From Nemertoderma westbladi (Eukaryota; Xenacoelomorpha; Nemertodermatida; Nemertodermatidae), in the NCBI GenBank assembly GCA_032718475.1, contig JAUCBJ010009134.1, forward strand, positions 51,454-115,453: a stretch of 64,000 bases of DNA, read 5' to 3'. The notes under the pieces were generated by a model that was given only the letters and a program-made list of their open reading frames with translations, was not told where the DNA came from and made no database searches. Below are positions 21,013 to 31,699 of this stretch, in pieces. The position numbers and the translations under genes are program-made. The first letter of the stretch is position 1, and each line of letters begins with the position of its first letter.

Positions 21013-22085
21013 ATGAAACGAGATAATGTGACTATGATGACACTATAGCCTATAATGCATCACAGTCTTACAAGCCATTTGCAAGGCGCTCAAAATATAT
21101 CTTTAACCATAACTAGGGAATAACTAGGGGATATACCTCAACCAGCTCTTGTCCCAAATACGTTGCTCTGTCCAGTATAGGTTGTTATAATGATCCCCGC
21201 ATTCGTAGTTGACACTTTTTTCCAGAATTTTCCATCAACCTTTACATTTAATAGCCAATAAGGGAGATGCCTAACTTTAGGAATGTTAGTATTGGTCCGA
21301 TGAAGAGGTCGTGGCTCATATGATGATTTGATTGGATGCCCCTATATGGGACAGGTTGGAAATCATTACACAACGTATATGGGACAGGTAGGAATAAAAG
21401 AAAGCCCCATAGAAGTGAAGGGAAACCACCCCCTATTCTGGACAATGATGTAGATACTATTGGATTTTTGTCGAAAAGCCAACCAGTATAGCCAAGATAT
21501 TCAGGTACTGAAACCATAAATTATTCTACCTCTTCAGTGATGGCTCTATGTCTACCAGGTCCGAAATGACAAGGCCTTCCAACTTTAAGCGGTCTCTTAA
21601 TGAAGTGGTTAACATGTTTATTTATAAAGCTTATGATGCAACAATAATGATGTTCCCCAGCACCGCAGTTACAATCGTACAGTAGGTCTATATAATAAAT
21701 GATTTAAAGAATTTCATTATCTAAAACAAACTATCGTTACTATCGTTTGAAACTCAATACCGAAACACGAACTATTAAACAGGTTGATTTTAAAATTAAA
21801 TTATTGGTGAGAAAATGCGGGTACCATATAATTAATAATAAAGCGCTATTTATTAGCTACAGTACAACCCTGAATTATGTAAATTATGAATTGTGAGAAT
21901 ATACTGTATATTGGACACGCATATTGTAGTAATTATAGATTTTTTATTTTCAAATTCAAGCATGAGGGGTCGAACTCTATTATCTGTTAGCTTACTTTGT
22001 GTCTAGCGTAAGTAATTCTATATTAAATTATATTATATTATTTATATTATAAAGTATAGTATAGTATAAAGTAATTTATATTATA
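21013..22085. other. Intergenic, no gene assigned
   Basis: A minus-strand frame at 21248-21517 has internally similar pieces (FLPVPYT, FQPVPYRG) reflecting a duplicated ATGGGACAGGTNGGAA word at 21347 and 21381; I do not recognise it. The rest is AT-rich with TATTATA repeats up to 22080. Confidence 0.4.
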
Positions 22086-22087
22086 AT

Positions 22088-22440
22088 AATTATAACCTAC
22101 ACCAGGATTCCTCTATGAAATCTTCGGGGGTCTCCCAGTTCTCATGTGGGAAGGGGGGGGGGGGGGGGGTGGTGTGGTTGTGGTGGTGGTGGTGGTACAA
22201 CCGTTCTGCTTCCGCCGCTCTATCAATTTCGAGTTGTTCTTGATAAAGATGCTGGTCGTACCAGTGGGACGAGGTCCGGAGGCGATCCATCCTCGCCTCT
22301 TCCACCTCCATCTTTTAAAGACATTAAGTCTCAGTCCAGTTACTTTTAATCCACTGACCTATGGTGCTCCTTTTAATTCCTGTTTCTTCCTCTAGCTGGC
22401 GAATTGATAACCCGCGTGCCCGCTTCCTTTCTCCTCATGG
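22088..22440 (-). CDS. Possible HTH and His/Pro-rich coding relic
   Basis: On the minus strand, 22435-22332 reads RARGLSIRQLEEETGIKRST followed by IGQWIKSNW, a helix-turn-helix pattern like that of pipsqueak-type DNA-binding domains in transposases. It stops at a TAA, then a second frame (22311-22090) reads RTSSHWYDQHLYQEQLEIDR and AAEAERLYHHHHH, a Pro run encoded by the G tract at 22153-22169, and WETPEDFIEESW. The two may be exons or parts of one broken transposon gene. A stop directly precedes the HTH frame, so no start is visible. Confidence 0.35.
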
Positions 22441-22449
22441 TACCTATAT

Positions 22450-22970
22450 ACTGTACAGCTCCCTTCAAATCTTCATTGGCAGTTGAAATTTAAAACTTTT
22501 TTTTCAAAATTCAACTTTTAAGTTGAAAATTCAACTCTAAAATGGCAGGAAGCCCAGAAGGCCCCCAAGACGTGATAGAAGGGGTGTTTTTATTGTTTTT
22601 ATGGATATAACTCGATAAATTAACTCTCCCCTTCATTACCGATGGAATAGAAACGTTCATCGTTGGGATTACTTTTTTTTTAATATTTTAGGTGATTACA
22701 TTTCGAAATTAGCTGAAATATTACTGGAATTTGTTAGACATATTAAATTAACTCTGTACGTCATAATTATAACAATAATAATGGAATTCCAGTAATGAAT
22801 TCCAATTCGATATTTAAGTATTTCCAAACCTACTCAAAAAGTTGAATTTCAAATCCTACTTTAAAAGTTGAATTTTAATAAAAAGTTTAATTTTAAAAGA
22901 TGAAGATCAAATTTCAACTCAGATGGAAATATAACTTCTCCCCGACTGTCGGTGTACCTGCGTGGTGGGG
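22450..22970. other. Non-coding tract with repeated GTTGAA/TTCAAC words
   Basis: Clusters of AAGTTGAA and its complement at 22480-22550 and 22835-22925 create several short inverted repeats. No gene seen. Confidence 0.5.
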
Positions 22971-22971
22971 T

Positions 22972-23757
22972 ATTTGTACGTTTGAACGACACTAGCCAAA
23001 CAATCCTGAAATCAGATAGAAACTGATAAAAATTTGTACCGGTACCGGTATAGCAGTATGGTGCGCCATCTTGAGGGCAATGCGGATTGTCTTATACCAT
23101 TAGTATTGTATTATACTAAAACACTACTTACTGTATTGGTCCTACTGTTAGCTATATTGAGTTTGCGCAAAGCGCGCGGAGCTTCTCCTCCGTCCTCTAC
23201 AACCGAATGGGCCACCAATGCACAATCTAAAATTGCGCTGGCGAAGGACAGGCAAACAGGGGATTCACGTGGCTTGTTTAGCGATGCTCTGGTACTAATA
23301 AGCACAAACGAACTGCACGTTCTGGAATGTGGTTTGAGACATTTCAATCACCTTTCTCTAATCTCCTTGCTCTTTTCAAACATTACTACCCTTCTGAATG
23401 TCTATACGACCTTCAAAGCCCTTTTCAGGGCCAACTACAGTACTGCTGTACTGTACGACTTATTGCCCAAACCGACACAAACGGCCTTTTTCAAGGCCGC
23501 AACTACTGTACGTCTTAAACCAACCCAAAAGGCCCTTTTCAGGGCCAACATATGAAATAAGCAACCGTAACAGCGTTATTAGCTTGCAATGTAGACTACA
23601 TTAAAATAATAAATTCCCTTCAAAGAACTTAATAAATAATACCCGCGCAATCCTCAAGGTGGCGCATAATACTGCTATACCGGTACCGGTACCATTAATT
23701 ATCTGATTTCAAGCTTGTTTGGCTAGTGCTGAGTGTCGTTCAAACGTACTAAATACC
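22972..23757. mobile_element. Element with about 110-bp inverted ends carrying three histone-type stem-loops
   Basis: The left end (GTACGTTTGAACGACACT, AGCCAAACAA, GAAATCAGATA, a TACCGGTACCGGTATAGCAG stretch, CTTGAGG) is found inverted at 23590-23757. Between the ends lies GC-richer DNA with a CCAAT box near 23214 and three stem-loops (23417, 23483, 23531). The long plus frame 23034-23555 runs through one inverted end and the stem-loops and shows no known domain, so I do not call it as a gene. No target duplication is evident. Confidence 0.6.
23417..23546 (+). promoter_or_regulatory. Three histone-type 3' stem-loops in tandem
   Basis: At 23417-23432 AGCCCTTTTCAGGGCC forms five pairs around a TTTC loop. 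At 23483-23498 GGCCTTTTTCAAGGCC and at 23531-23546 GGCCCTTTTCAGGGCC form perfect six-pair stems with the canonical TTTC loop. The second and third have A/C-rich 5' flanks (ACAAAC, CCAAAA) and all three a CAAC-type 3' flank. This is the metazoan histone mRNA 3' processing element recognised by stem-loop binding protein. Spacing is 66 and 48 bases. No histone frame precedes them. Confidence 0.6.
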
Positions 23758-23993
23758 GCATGGTGCGTGGTGTGTGGTGGTTTCTTGCATTTATAATTAC
23801 GTTAGTAGGCCTCGTACGTGGCATTATATATATAATACTGAAATACCCACTGGTTTTATGAAATACAGAAATACAATAGACCAGGACTGCAGTAGGCATT
23901 TGCATGCTTGTCCCGAATTGCCCATGTCCGGCAGTCCGGAATTGCCCCGCCCTACCCTACTGTCAGATTGTACGGTGTAGGTGTACGCTGTTA

Positions 23994-25205
23994 ACAAGTC
24001 CCTAAAAGGTGCCACCCTGCTCCATAGCGCGGGAAATTCAAATGATTGAAAGACATGTTATTTGTGCTGGAAAGGGTGGCAGATCAGATCTGCCACCTAT
24101 ATATTGGCGGTAAATTCAAATCTGTTTTAACATTGAATACATGAATAGAGTAAGACCAATCTGACAATGTAATTCATTGAATCAGAATAAATTATTTATT
24201 ATCGGTTTAACTCACTCATCCGTTAATGTTGTTGATTTATCTATTCTGGGACTTCGAGCAGGACGTGAAAAATTAAACCAGCACGCTAACTACCGGTAGT
24301 CTGGGGCTTCGAGCACTACGTGAACAACTAAACTGGCTGGTTACCTAGTCTGGGACTTCGAGCAGCACGTGAACAATTAAACCAGCACGCTAACTACCGG
24401 TTGTCTGGGGCTTCGAGCACCACGTGAACAACTAAACCAGCACGTTAACTAGTCTGGGCCTTCGAGCAGCACGTGAAAAACTAAGCTGGCTGGTTAACTA
24501 GTCTGGGATTTCGAGCAGCACGTGTACAACTAAGCTGCCTGGTTAACAAGTCTGGGACTTCGAGCAGCACCTAAACAACTAAGCTGACTGGTTAACTATT
24601 TTTATAGTCTGGTACATGTCTGGAACAGATATAGCAGTATAGGCAGAAGCATTATACACCTATTGTTATTACAGTAGGCTTACCTGCGATATATTTTACT
24701 ATCAGTTCCCTGCTATATTGTTATAATTATAATGTTCTGATGTAATTTTAACTGATACAAGAAAATAATAAATGTTCTTTACATTTTACTGATAGAAGTT
24801 AAGCCAAATCCCCCCTCCTCAATTTGCAATTTTGCTCGAAGTTCCAGACTAGTTAACCAGTCAGCTTAGTTGTTCACGTGCTGCTCGAACCCCCAGACTA
24901 GTTAACGTGCTGGTTTATTTATTCACGTGCTGCTTGAAGTCCCAGAATAGATAAATCAAACATTAACGGCTGAACGGATGAGTGAGTTAAACCGATAAGA
25001 AATAATTTATTCTTATTCAATGAATTACATTTAAGTCTTACTCTATTCATGTATTCAATGTTAAAACAGATTTGAATTTACCGCCAAAATATAGGTAGCA
25101 GATCTGATCTGCCACCCTTCTGCCCTTTCCAGTACAAATTACATTTCTTTCAATCATTTGAATTTCCCGCGCTATGGAGCAGGGTGGCACCTTTTAGGGA
25201 CTTGT
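23994..25205. mobile_element. Fold-back element with 9-bp target duplication
   Basis: The element starts ACAAGTCCCTAAAAGGTGCC and ends with its complement. Inverted arms of about 300 bases (23994-24300 against 24890-25205) share CCATAGCGCGGGAAATTCAA, CAGATCAGATCTG, GTTTTAACATTGAATACATG and CGGTTTAACTCACTCATCCG. ACGCTGTTA directly flanks both ends (23985-23993 and 25206-25214), a 9-bp target duplication like those of fold-back and Mutator-like transposons. There is no transposase, so mobilisation would need a source elsewhere. The internal side of the left arm expands into the tandem array at 24243-24600. Confidence 0.9.
24243..24600 (+). repeat. 49-55-bp tandem array with CACGTG in most units
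   Basis: Seven units start with TCTGGG(A/G)CTTCGAGCA, pass through (C/A)ACGTG and end in GGTTAACTAG or CTAACTACCGGT. Units alternate between 55 and 49 bases at first and are then 49. The opposite arm of the fold-back element (24835-24955) has only two to three inverted units, so the array expanded after the arms formed. Most units carry the E-box palindrome CACGTG. Confidence 0.85.
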
Positions 25206-25214
25206 ACGCTGTTA

Positions 25215-25479
25215 CCGGTATTGTAGGCTTTTTACTGTCAGACTGTACCGGTAGGCAGGTACGGTAGGCCTATTATTTGACTTTTTTTCAGTCAGTCAGT
25301 AGGCCTACCTACAACATAGCCTACCCTATTTCAGTATTTCGGTATTTAGGCCTACCCTACCCTGCTACCCTAGGCCTATCCTATCCACTATCAGCCTATT
25401 ACAGTTGTAGGTACAGTATATTTGTTTTTAGCCTACAATACTGCAATATAACTTTCATGTGAAATAAAAACCGAGAAAA
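25215..25479 (+). promoter_or_regulatory. MEN1 upstream region and 5' UTR
   Basis: The space between the fold-back element and the MEN1 start codon is only 265 bases. It is filled with TAGGCCTA-rich sequence (25265-25380) and no obvious TATA box. An upstream ATG at 25457 opens a frame closed by the TGA two bases downstream. The initiator ATG at 25480 lies in a GAAAAATGC context. If MEN1 is transcribed from here, the transposon end forms part of its proximal upstream DNA. Confidence 0.35.
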
Positions 25480-26406
25480 ATGCAAAGTAAAGATAGGAAG
25501 TTTGTGGCTTTTAACGAGTTTAAACCTTGTTTCCCATTGACTTCAGTCGAGAAAGTAATTAAATTATTTGAAAGAAATTTAGACCACGAATTGGGGCCGA
25601 ATATAACTTTATTATCCTTAGTATTGGGGGTGATAGAATCCAAGTTAACCGACCCGCAATGCATCCCGGCTGGCGCGGCAACGGATAGCTCGAAACTCGA
25701 CAAGATCCCCTTCCCCGCGGTGAACTGGGACCTCGTCAGCAGCCTTTATAAAACATTCGACACCTACGTAAAGACATACATCGACCCGCTGAGGTACAGC
25801 ACGCATCCGGTGTCTCGGGAACTTATCCGGGCTGTTTCCGACACAGTCTGGTTCAAATTAAACCCATCGTACAACAAAGACCGCGCGCACATACAGACGC
25901 TGTACAGCTACTTAACGGAGAAGAAACTCGATTGTTTTGGCGTCGCCATCGCCGTGCTCTCGGCTTTTCGCCAACTCGGTTTAAACGACGTGCGTTTAGT
26001 CCTATCTGAGGATCACTCGTGGTTGGAGGTGGTCGATCCCAAATCACCAGAGTGTCTCGAGATGGAGATCACGTGGCACGGGAAGGGTTTGGAGGATAAA
26101 CGGGGTGTGCTGGTAGGGGAAGGGTTGAAGAGTCGCGGGTGGTTGTACCTCAACGGGAAGGCGGTCCGCTGTTCCAGGGAGATGGAGGTGGTTGCCACCG
26201 TCACTGCTATCAATCCTTCCATCACACACAGTTTGGATAGCCAGCAGATGGTGCGGTTACAACGACAGCTGTTGTACACATTGTATAGTCGAGGCGCGAT
26301 GAGTAATTACCCAATGTCCTTGGGTTGCTTCGGCGATATTCTAGAATTGCAGCCGACGCACCATGGAGACGATATTGGGGTAACCGCGAACCAGTTGTAC
26401 CTCAAG
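25480..26406 (+). CDS. MEN1: Menin, coding exon 1
   Basis: Encodes residues 1-309 of menin, the nuclear scaffold that tethers MLL/KMT2-type histone H3K4 methyltransferases and transcription factors. Conserved menin blocks are visible: FPLTSVEKVIKLFERNLDHE (18-37) and LLSLVLGVIESKL (44-56), the N-terminal region, then DRAHIQTLYSYLTEKKLDCF (134-153) with GVAIAVLSAF and VRLVLSEDHSW (to 181), the transglutaminase-like core, and WLYLNGKAVRCSREMEV (221-237). The start is the first in-frame ATG and gives the family N-terminus. The exon ends CTCAAG with a GTAAAA donor in phase 0; read-through would stop after two codons. Vertebrate MEN1 divides this part among several exons, so the gene is intron-poor here. 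Confidence 0.95.
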
Positions 26407-29006
26407 GTAAAATAAATTCCGATATAAAAGCAAAAGCATATGACAGTATGATTGTCCCGATCGGTATGTCAGTCTCAGTACAGTATCTATGGTAATACCA
26501 ACGTAGACCCCGGCATTCCTTTGAGTTAGTGATAAAATAAAAAGTTAGTGGCGCAAATTGACGGCAAGTGAAATAAAGTTTCGTTTAATGTTTTGGTTAG
26601 AAAACACCGCTACTGTAACCTGCTCATTTCCCTAATAAAATAGAAAGTTACCGCATATATTCCAGTTCCATATAGGGGTCGGGTCGGTGGTCGTGGTCGG
26701 TTGATATTTTCCACTATGGAGATGCAGACCGCCACAACAATTTATTTATTAACAGATTATAATAAATCCGTTACCGGTACATATAAATCTTAAGTATATT
26801 TAGTTAATACAAAATATTCATTTATCTTTTTATGACACCATGCAACGACGACTTGTGATATGCTGTATACTCCACTCCCATTTTCTGATTATATATATGG
26901 ATCTTCAAAAATGCACAAAAGCACCTCCACACCTCCCAAAAGTGGCAGAATTATTGTTAGTCTCTCTGACATGTTATATGAGCTATTTACTTTGTTTCTT
27001 CTCCGCCATTATTGTACTAATAACCAGTGAACTCATGCAAAGTAAGTTGCATGTATGATTTACTTAATGATTGAGATTTTCACAGAATAAAATAGATAAT
27101 TTATTGTACTGGGAAGTTTTCTAACTGTTTTTATTATATATATATCTATTGATTACATTATTTTACTTCTCCAAGAACCCAAGGTGCAGAGACCAATAAT
27201 TATGGTGTATTATAGTTATACAAAATATGTGTTGATATTTTTATTTTGAGTTTATTTCTCAAGTTTGAGAAGTGAAATTGCCAAAAAACAATGGCCTTTA
27301 ATGTAGTATAGGCCTAATAATAATGGTGTATTACAAAGAAATATGGCAAACCTCGGGTGCAAAAGGCAAACTGGAGGAACTTAACAATTTACCACACCGG
27401 TGTACCAACAATGTAAATCAATTATATCATATTAACTTTATGTCCAGTCTGTCTCTGAACTCCATTCCATAGCATATCTTTGAGGATGCTGATAAATATC
27501 TTGGAAATTTTGTGTGGTGGAGACCATTATTGAAAACACTAAATTGTTACACGATATAAATAATGGCCTGGAGGTGGAGTACCTTATATGCCAAAAGTGT
27601 AATTGTTTTAGCCGGATTGACTATAATTTCGTCGTTTAGTTTATTTAATAACGAATCATGATAGTGATGTACCGGTACAGCATTACAGCAATTAATTGTA
27701 CCGCAGACCTCCCAGAGTTTCCTTATTTCCTTTTTTTCCTTTATTTTCCTTTATTTTAGAACTTTTCCTTTTTTACTTTTTTTTGGAACGTTTCCTTTTT
27801 TACTTTTTTTTGTCCATTTTCGCACATTTTTTACTTTTTTTTTGTTCAGAAGATCAACTTCAGCTTGCTGTTGATATTGACAAGGTTATAACAGAGATTG
27901 ACGGGCATATTAATGCCGATTTTTATTTTGAGTATGTTTATTTTGACAAAAATCACAAGCTACAATAAGCTACCATAAAAATGTAGCAGTGGGGGGAACT
28001 TTAATAGATTTATAATTGACACAAAACCTGTCTTGGTGAATTAAAATTGTTGATTTTCAAATTAGGGAAAGCAACAGGTTGCAGTGGCAGTCTATTCTAA
28101 CCAAAACAATAAAGTAAAGACTATAACACTGTTACAGTTTCATTTTTGCTCGTAATCAGCTGTTAAATGGTTGAATTTTAATTGCGTCTAATAACATTTT
28201 TGTTATTTATATAAATGTAGCCACGACCGGAACTCACTTTCAAACTAATGTTCTATGACCATCAATCGGCCGAGCTCAACCATCTCTGATAACTAGGCAA
28301 AAAAGTTGAAAATTTCGTAATTGTTTTTTTTAAGTTCTTATTTCATTGATCTGTTGATTTATAATAATTATATTGCCATTGCCGTGGCCGTGGTTGTTCT
28401 CTTTCTGTGTTTCTACTTTTTAACTTACTTTGATCTCTTCCTGCCATTTAATACAGTGACGTTTCTTAATAGGCCTATATAATAAGGTTAATGGAATATA
28501 ATGTTTACTATCCCTTTTTTAAAAGATAATATCAATTCAGTTTTCCCTTTTTTTTTAACCATATCCGATCCTTTTTGTCCTTTTTTTGAACTGCATCCTA
28601 TCCTCTTTTTCCATTTTTTTAAATATAAATTCCTTTTTTTCCTTTTTTTCATCGACTTTTTTGGCTGGAATGGCTGGTACCGGTACAAAATGTTATTATG
28701 ATTAGGCTCACATTGTGAAACTGTAATAACTAATTCGAATTTTTCATTATTTTTTTTATTTTTCATTGGGTAGAAAGGTCGGTCTTTGTAACCTAGAACT
28801 TGACCATTGAAAAATGTCAAACTGTATATGAAATGTTCCACTTTCTTTAACTTTTCCCAAACTACTAGGTTTAGCATTTTGTAGGCGTTCAGTCAGTAGT
28901 AAACCCTATCATATAGTATAAGTCGTTCCCAAATGGGTGATAATGGTGTGGAATTTCTTTCTCAATCAATAGGCCTAAATAACTAAAGATATTTTTTGGT
29001 TTACAG
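26407..29006 (+). other. MEN1 intron (2.6 kb)
   Basis: Starts GTAAAA and ends TTTGGTTTACAG, consistent with GT-AG splicing in phase 0. It contains a copy of the GCTACTGTAACCTGCTC repeat near 26608 and two pyrimidine tracts made of TTTTCC and TTTTTT words (27718-27850 and 28510-28660). Open frames at 26840-27058 and 27696-27968 show no recognisable domain; the second includes the poly-T tract and is not credible. Confidence 0.85.
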
Positions 29007-29888
29007 GCGGCGGAAGTGAGTCGCAGCAACTACGCCAACCACCACGTCTACCCGTACATCTACCTCGCCGGCTTCTACCTACGCAACCGGCGCTACAAGT
29101 CCGCGCTGTACAGCTGGGCGCTCGCCGGCGGAACAATATCGCTGTACAACTACTGCCGCGAGGAGGAAGAGATATACAAGGAGTTCTTCGAGGTCGCCAA
29201 CGACGTTATACCGGGGATGTTGAAGGTGGTGAGTATCGCCAGTCGGTCGGACCCGCGTAGTCGCGAGTTGCTAAGCGACGCTTGGGTCTACGGGGCCATT
29301 CTCGTGTTCTACGACGGTGTCTGTCTGTGGGAGGAGGACTCCACGACGCCCGTGGTCCACATAAGTTGGGCACGCCATCTAGTGAACACGTTGGGTAAAT
29401 TCAACGCGGCGGCGAGACTCGGCGTCACCGTGAACCCCGAGGAAGACGACGAGGACGATCGTCGGAAGAGCAGTCGTCACTCCTCCAACCAGGAACTCCT
29501 CCAACTCAAGGACGAACCGAGTCCGATGTTCTCCGCGGTCCCGATGATCTCGGGGTCCGACTCGGACGCGTTCGACGGTCTCCCCGTGAAGGAGGCGGCC
29601 TCCGGGGTGGCCTCGCGGTCCCGCGGCTGTCTGGACGACGACCTGGGCGGCGCCATCCTCGCCGACTGGTTGCGCGACGTTATGTACGGGCGCGGCGGGC
29701 GGGTTTACGTCCAGTTGCGCAGCGCCAAGATGAAAGGGATGAAGAATCTACTGACTTCCGAGCGGATCAATTCCAACGCGATCGAACTACAGTTGACGGC
29801 CCAATCGCAGGTCTCCTTGTCTCGTAAGCGAGGCTTCGGCCCCTCGGCTAGTTCGGTAACATCGGACGGTAAACGGAAACGTTATTAA
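29007..29888 (+). CDS. MEN1: Menin, coding exon 2 (terminal)
   Basis: Continues menin from residue 310 to 602, close to the 610-615 residues of human menin. It opens with SNYANHHVYPYIYLAGFYLR and RRYKSALYSWA, then YNYCREEEEIYKEFFEVAND with VIPGMLK (356-382), part of the tetratricopeptide-like helices that face the MLL-binding pocket. VFYDGVCLWEE (409-419) and VVHISWARHLV follow. After an acidic, Ser-rich linker (452-515, low conservation expected) the conserved C-terminus SAKMKGMKNLL with INSNAIELQLTAQSQV (548-578) and basic KRKRY appears, matching the nuclear-localisation end of the family. GC content is far above the flanks. No frame damage is seen, so the gene is probably functional. Confidence 0.95.
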   Translation, partial: AAEVSRSNYANHHVYPYIYLAGFYLRNRRYKSALYSWALAGGTISLYNYCREEEEIYKEFFEVANDVIPGMLKVVSIASRSDPRSRELLSDAWVYGAILVFYDGVCLWEEDSTTPVVHISWARHLVNTLGKFNAAARLGVTVNPEEDDEDDRRKSSRHSSNQELLQLKDEPSPMFSAVPMISGSDSDAFDGLPVKEAASGVASRSRGCLDDDLGGAILADWLRDVMYGRGGRVYVQLRSAKMKGMKNLLTSERINSNAIELQLTAQSQVSLSRKRGFGPSASSVTSDGKRKRY

Positions 29889-31470
29889 TCACCGTCATCC
29901 ACCCACAGTATCTCGTAAACATTCTACTTTTAATATTTTGTAATTATTGTCAACATATTATTCGTTTTAGGTCGACTTCATTTTGTTTTAGTTTCTTTTT
30001 TGTGTCAATGATCTATATATATATATATATTTTAGTTACAATCCCCTAATTTCTAATATATAATCTGCCATCAAATTTCGACACTCCTGGTGGTTTTTGC
30101 AAGCACACATCCTCCTAATCGCCATTATATGGATGTATATTGGTTGTATGAGGTTGGGTTGATGTCGGGGTGTGTAGGTAGACTGGTTACGGTGTACCGA
30201 GAGTTGTCAGTCCGCTTAGATGGTCTATTTTTGGGAAGTCTGCAACTGAAGTATCCGTCGAGTCTGTAAAGAATTCCTTTTAGAATGGCGTTCACAGATG
30301 AGAATTTAATGGATTCTCCCGCTAAACTACCAGCTGGGTGGATATCGCCTCAAAAATGAAATTCTTTGATTCAATAAATATTTCTCAGGTGCGACCGATG
30401 CAATATTATTGTTAAATATATTGAAATGCAGTTTTTCCCAAACTAAAAGGAGGTTAATAATTCTTGTAATATATCTAAACTATTTAAATTTAATATCATT
30501 TCATTATATTTAATTAGCGATTTAAATGGAATTGGTTTGATTTGGTTTGATTGGAAATTTTGTTCTAGTCGACCGAAATATTTATGTATAATTTCATCCA
30601 CAGCCCCTCCCTAAGTACTGTATGGTTTGTGCCTTGTCTGCTCTGCAGCCTGTAGGTCTGTCTGTGTTGTGTGTGACGTAACCTATGCAATACTGTTACT
30701 GTTAGTTGTGTATATAGCAGGCCTGATATTTGTTTATATTTACAAAAATTTCACTTGACAAATATTACTACACCAAATTTTTGTATATCACGATCCATTC
30801 TCATCGTAATCTCCCCTTAGATTGAGTAGTAACACGTTACTATGGTAACGCAGGGAGGACTGTTCATAAACGGCGTCATTGGGAAGTGGGGAGGGGGGGG
30901 GGGGGCGCTTTGACCACTAGACTGCAGCCTGGGGGAAACTTTAAATGTGTATGTCGCTATATAACAGTGTGGATATGGTTAATAATTTATTGTTTAGCGA
31001 ATCGTGCCTTCGGGGTGGTAGGTTAAAAATATAAGGATATACGATGAGAATTATTGAACGGCCCCTTTCAATCAGAAAATCCCGCCGCTGTGACCTGCTC
31101 CTTTCCAGTAGTTGATAAACGGAATGTAAGTTTAACACGAATCGAATGATCCAGTTACGAATTCTCGTTTTTTTTTGTTGTTTTATCTATTTTTATACTA
31201 AATATAATTACTTGAGAATAGATCTAACTAACTAATGTCACAGTCACTGAATGTTATTTAAGTTTTTCTGTCATGCGGTACCTCAGGTCATGTAAATGGT
31301 TTTTAATTTTATTATGTTTTCTTATTACAGTATATTTCTTGTTTATAATTTGTTTGAGACAATGTACAAGGTACAATTACATATTGTTGGTTTGGTTTTA
31401 AACCTTTAATAATGTAATTAATAAATTACAAAGGTAACAACTGTTTGTGTCATAATATCTTCAATTTCGT
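29889..31470. other. MEN1 3' region and intergenic DNA
   Basis: The likely MEN1 3' UTR starts here, and the first clear AATAAA lies at 30373-30378. A 13-G run is at 30893-30905, and the CTGTGACCTGCTCCTTTCC repeat (relatives near 1580 and 26610) is at about 31088-31106. No further gene is seen. Confidence 0.5.
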
Positions 31471-31547
31471 ATGTGGGGCGAGCCACGAAGTTGGCGGAGC
31501 CTTAGCGAATTGACACTGTTAGGGGGTGGGTCAATTTATGCAAATAG

Positions 31548-31615
31548 TTGTCGTCGTCGTCGTCGTCGTCGTTGTCGTCGTCGTCGTTGTCGTCGTCGTC
31601 GTTGTCGTCGTCGTT
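31548..31615 (+). repeat. GTC trinucleotide microsatellite
   Basis: GTC repeats interrupted at three points by GTT. A frame reads poly-Arg, which I take as a consequence of the repeat. Confidence 0.9.
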
Positions 31616-31699
31616 ACGATTTTGACATGCTAATAACTTTGTCGGATTTAAAGCTGCCAAGTTGAAAATTTGTAGGTATCAATATGAGCAAAAGTTGAG

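Noticed and set aside
23034-23555. 173-codon frame in the stem-loop element
   Set aside because: It starts within an inverted end and runs through the three stem-loops. I compared it with the core histones and found no resemblance.
26840-27058. Small membrane protein in the MEN1 intron
   Set aside because: AT-rich frame without start context, motif or repeat support.
27696-27968. Extra MEN1 exon or membrane protein (90 codons)
   Set aside because: The hydrophobic part is translated poly-T; MEN1 reads correctly from exon 1 to exon 2 without it.
31471-31665. Poly-arginine protein
   Set aside because: It is the translation of the GTC microsatellite.
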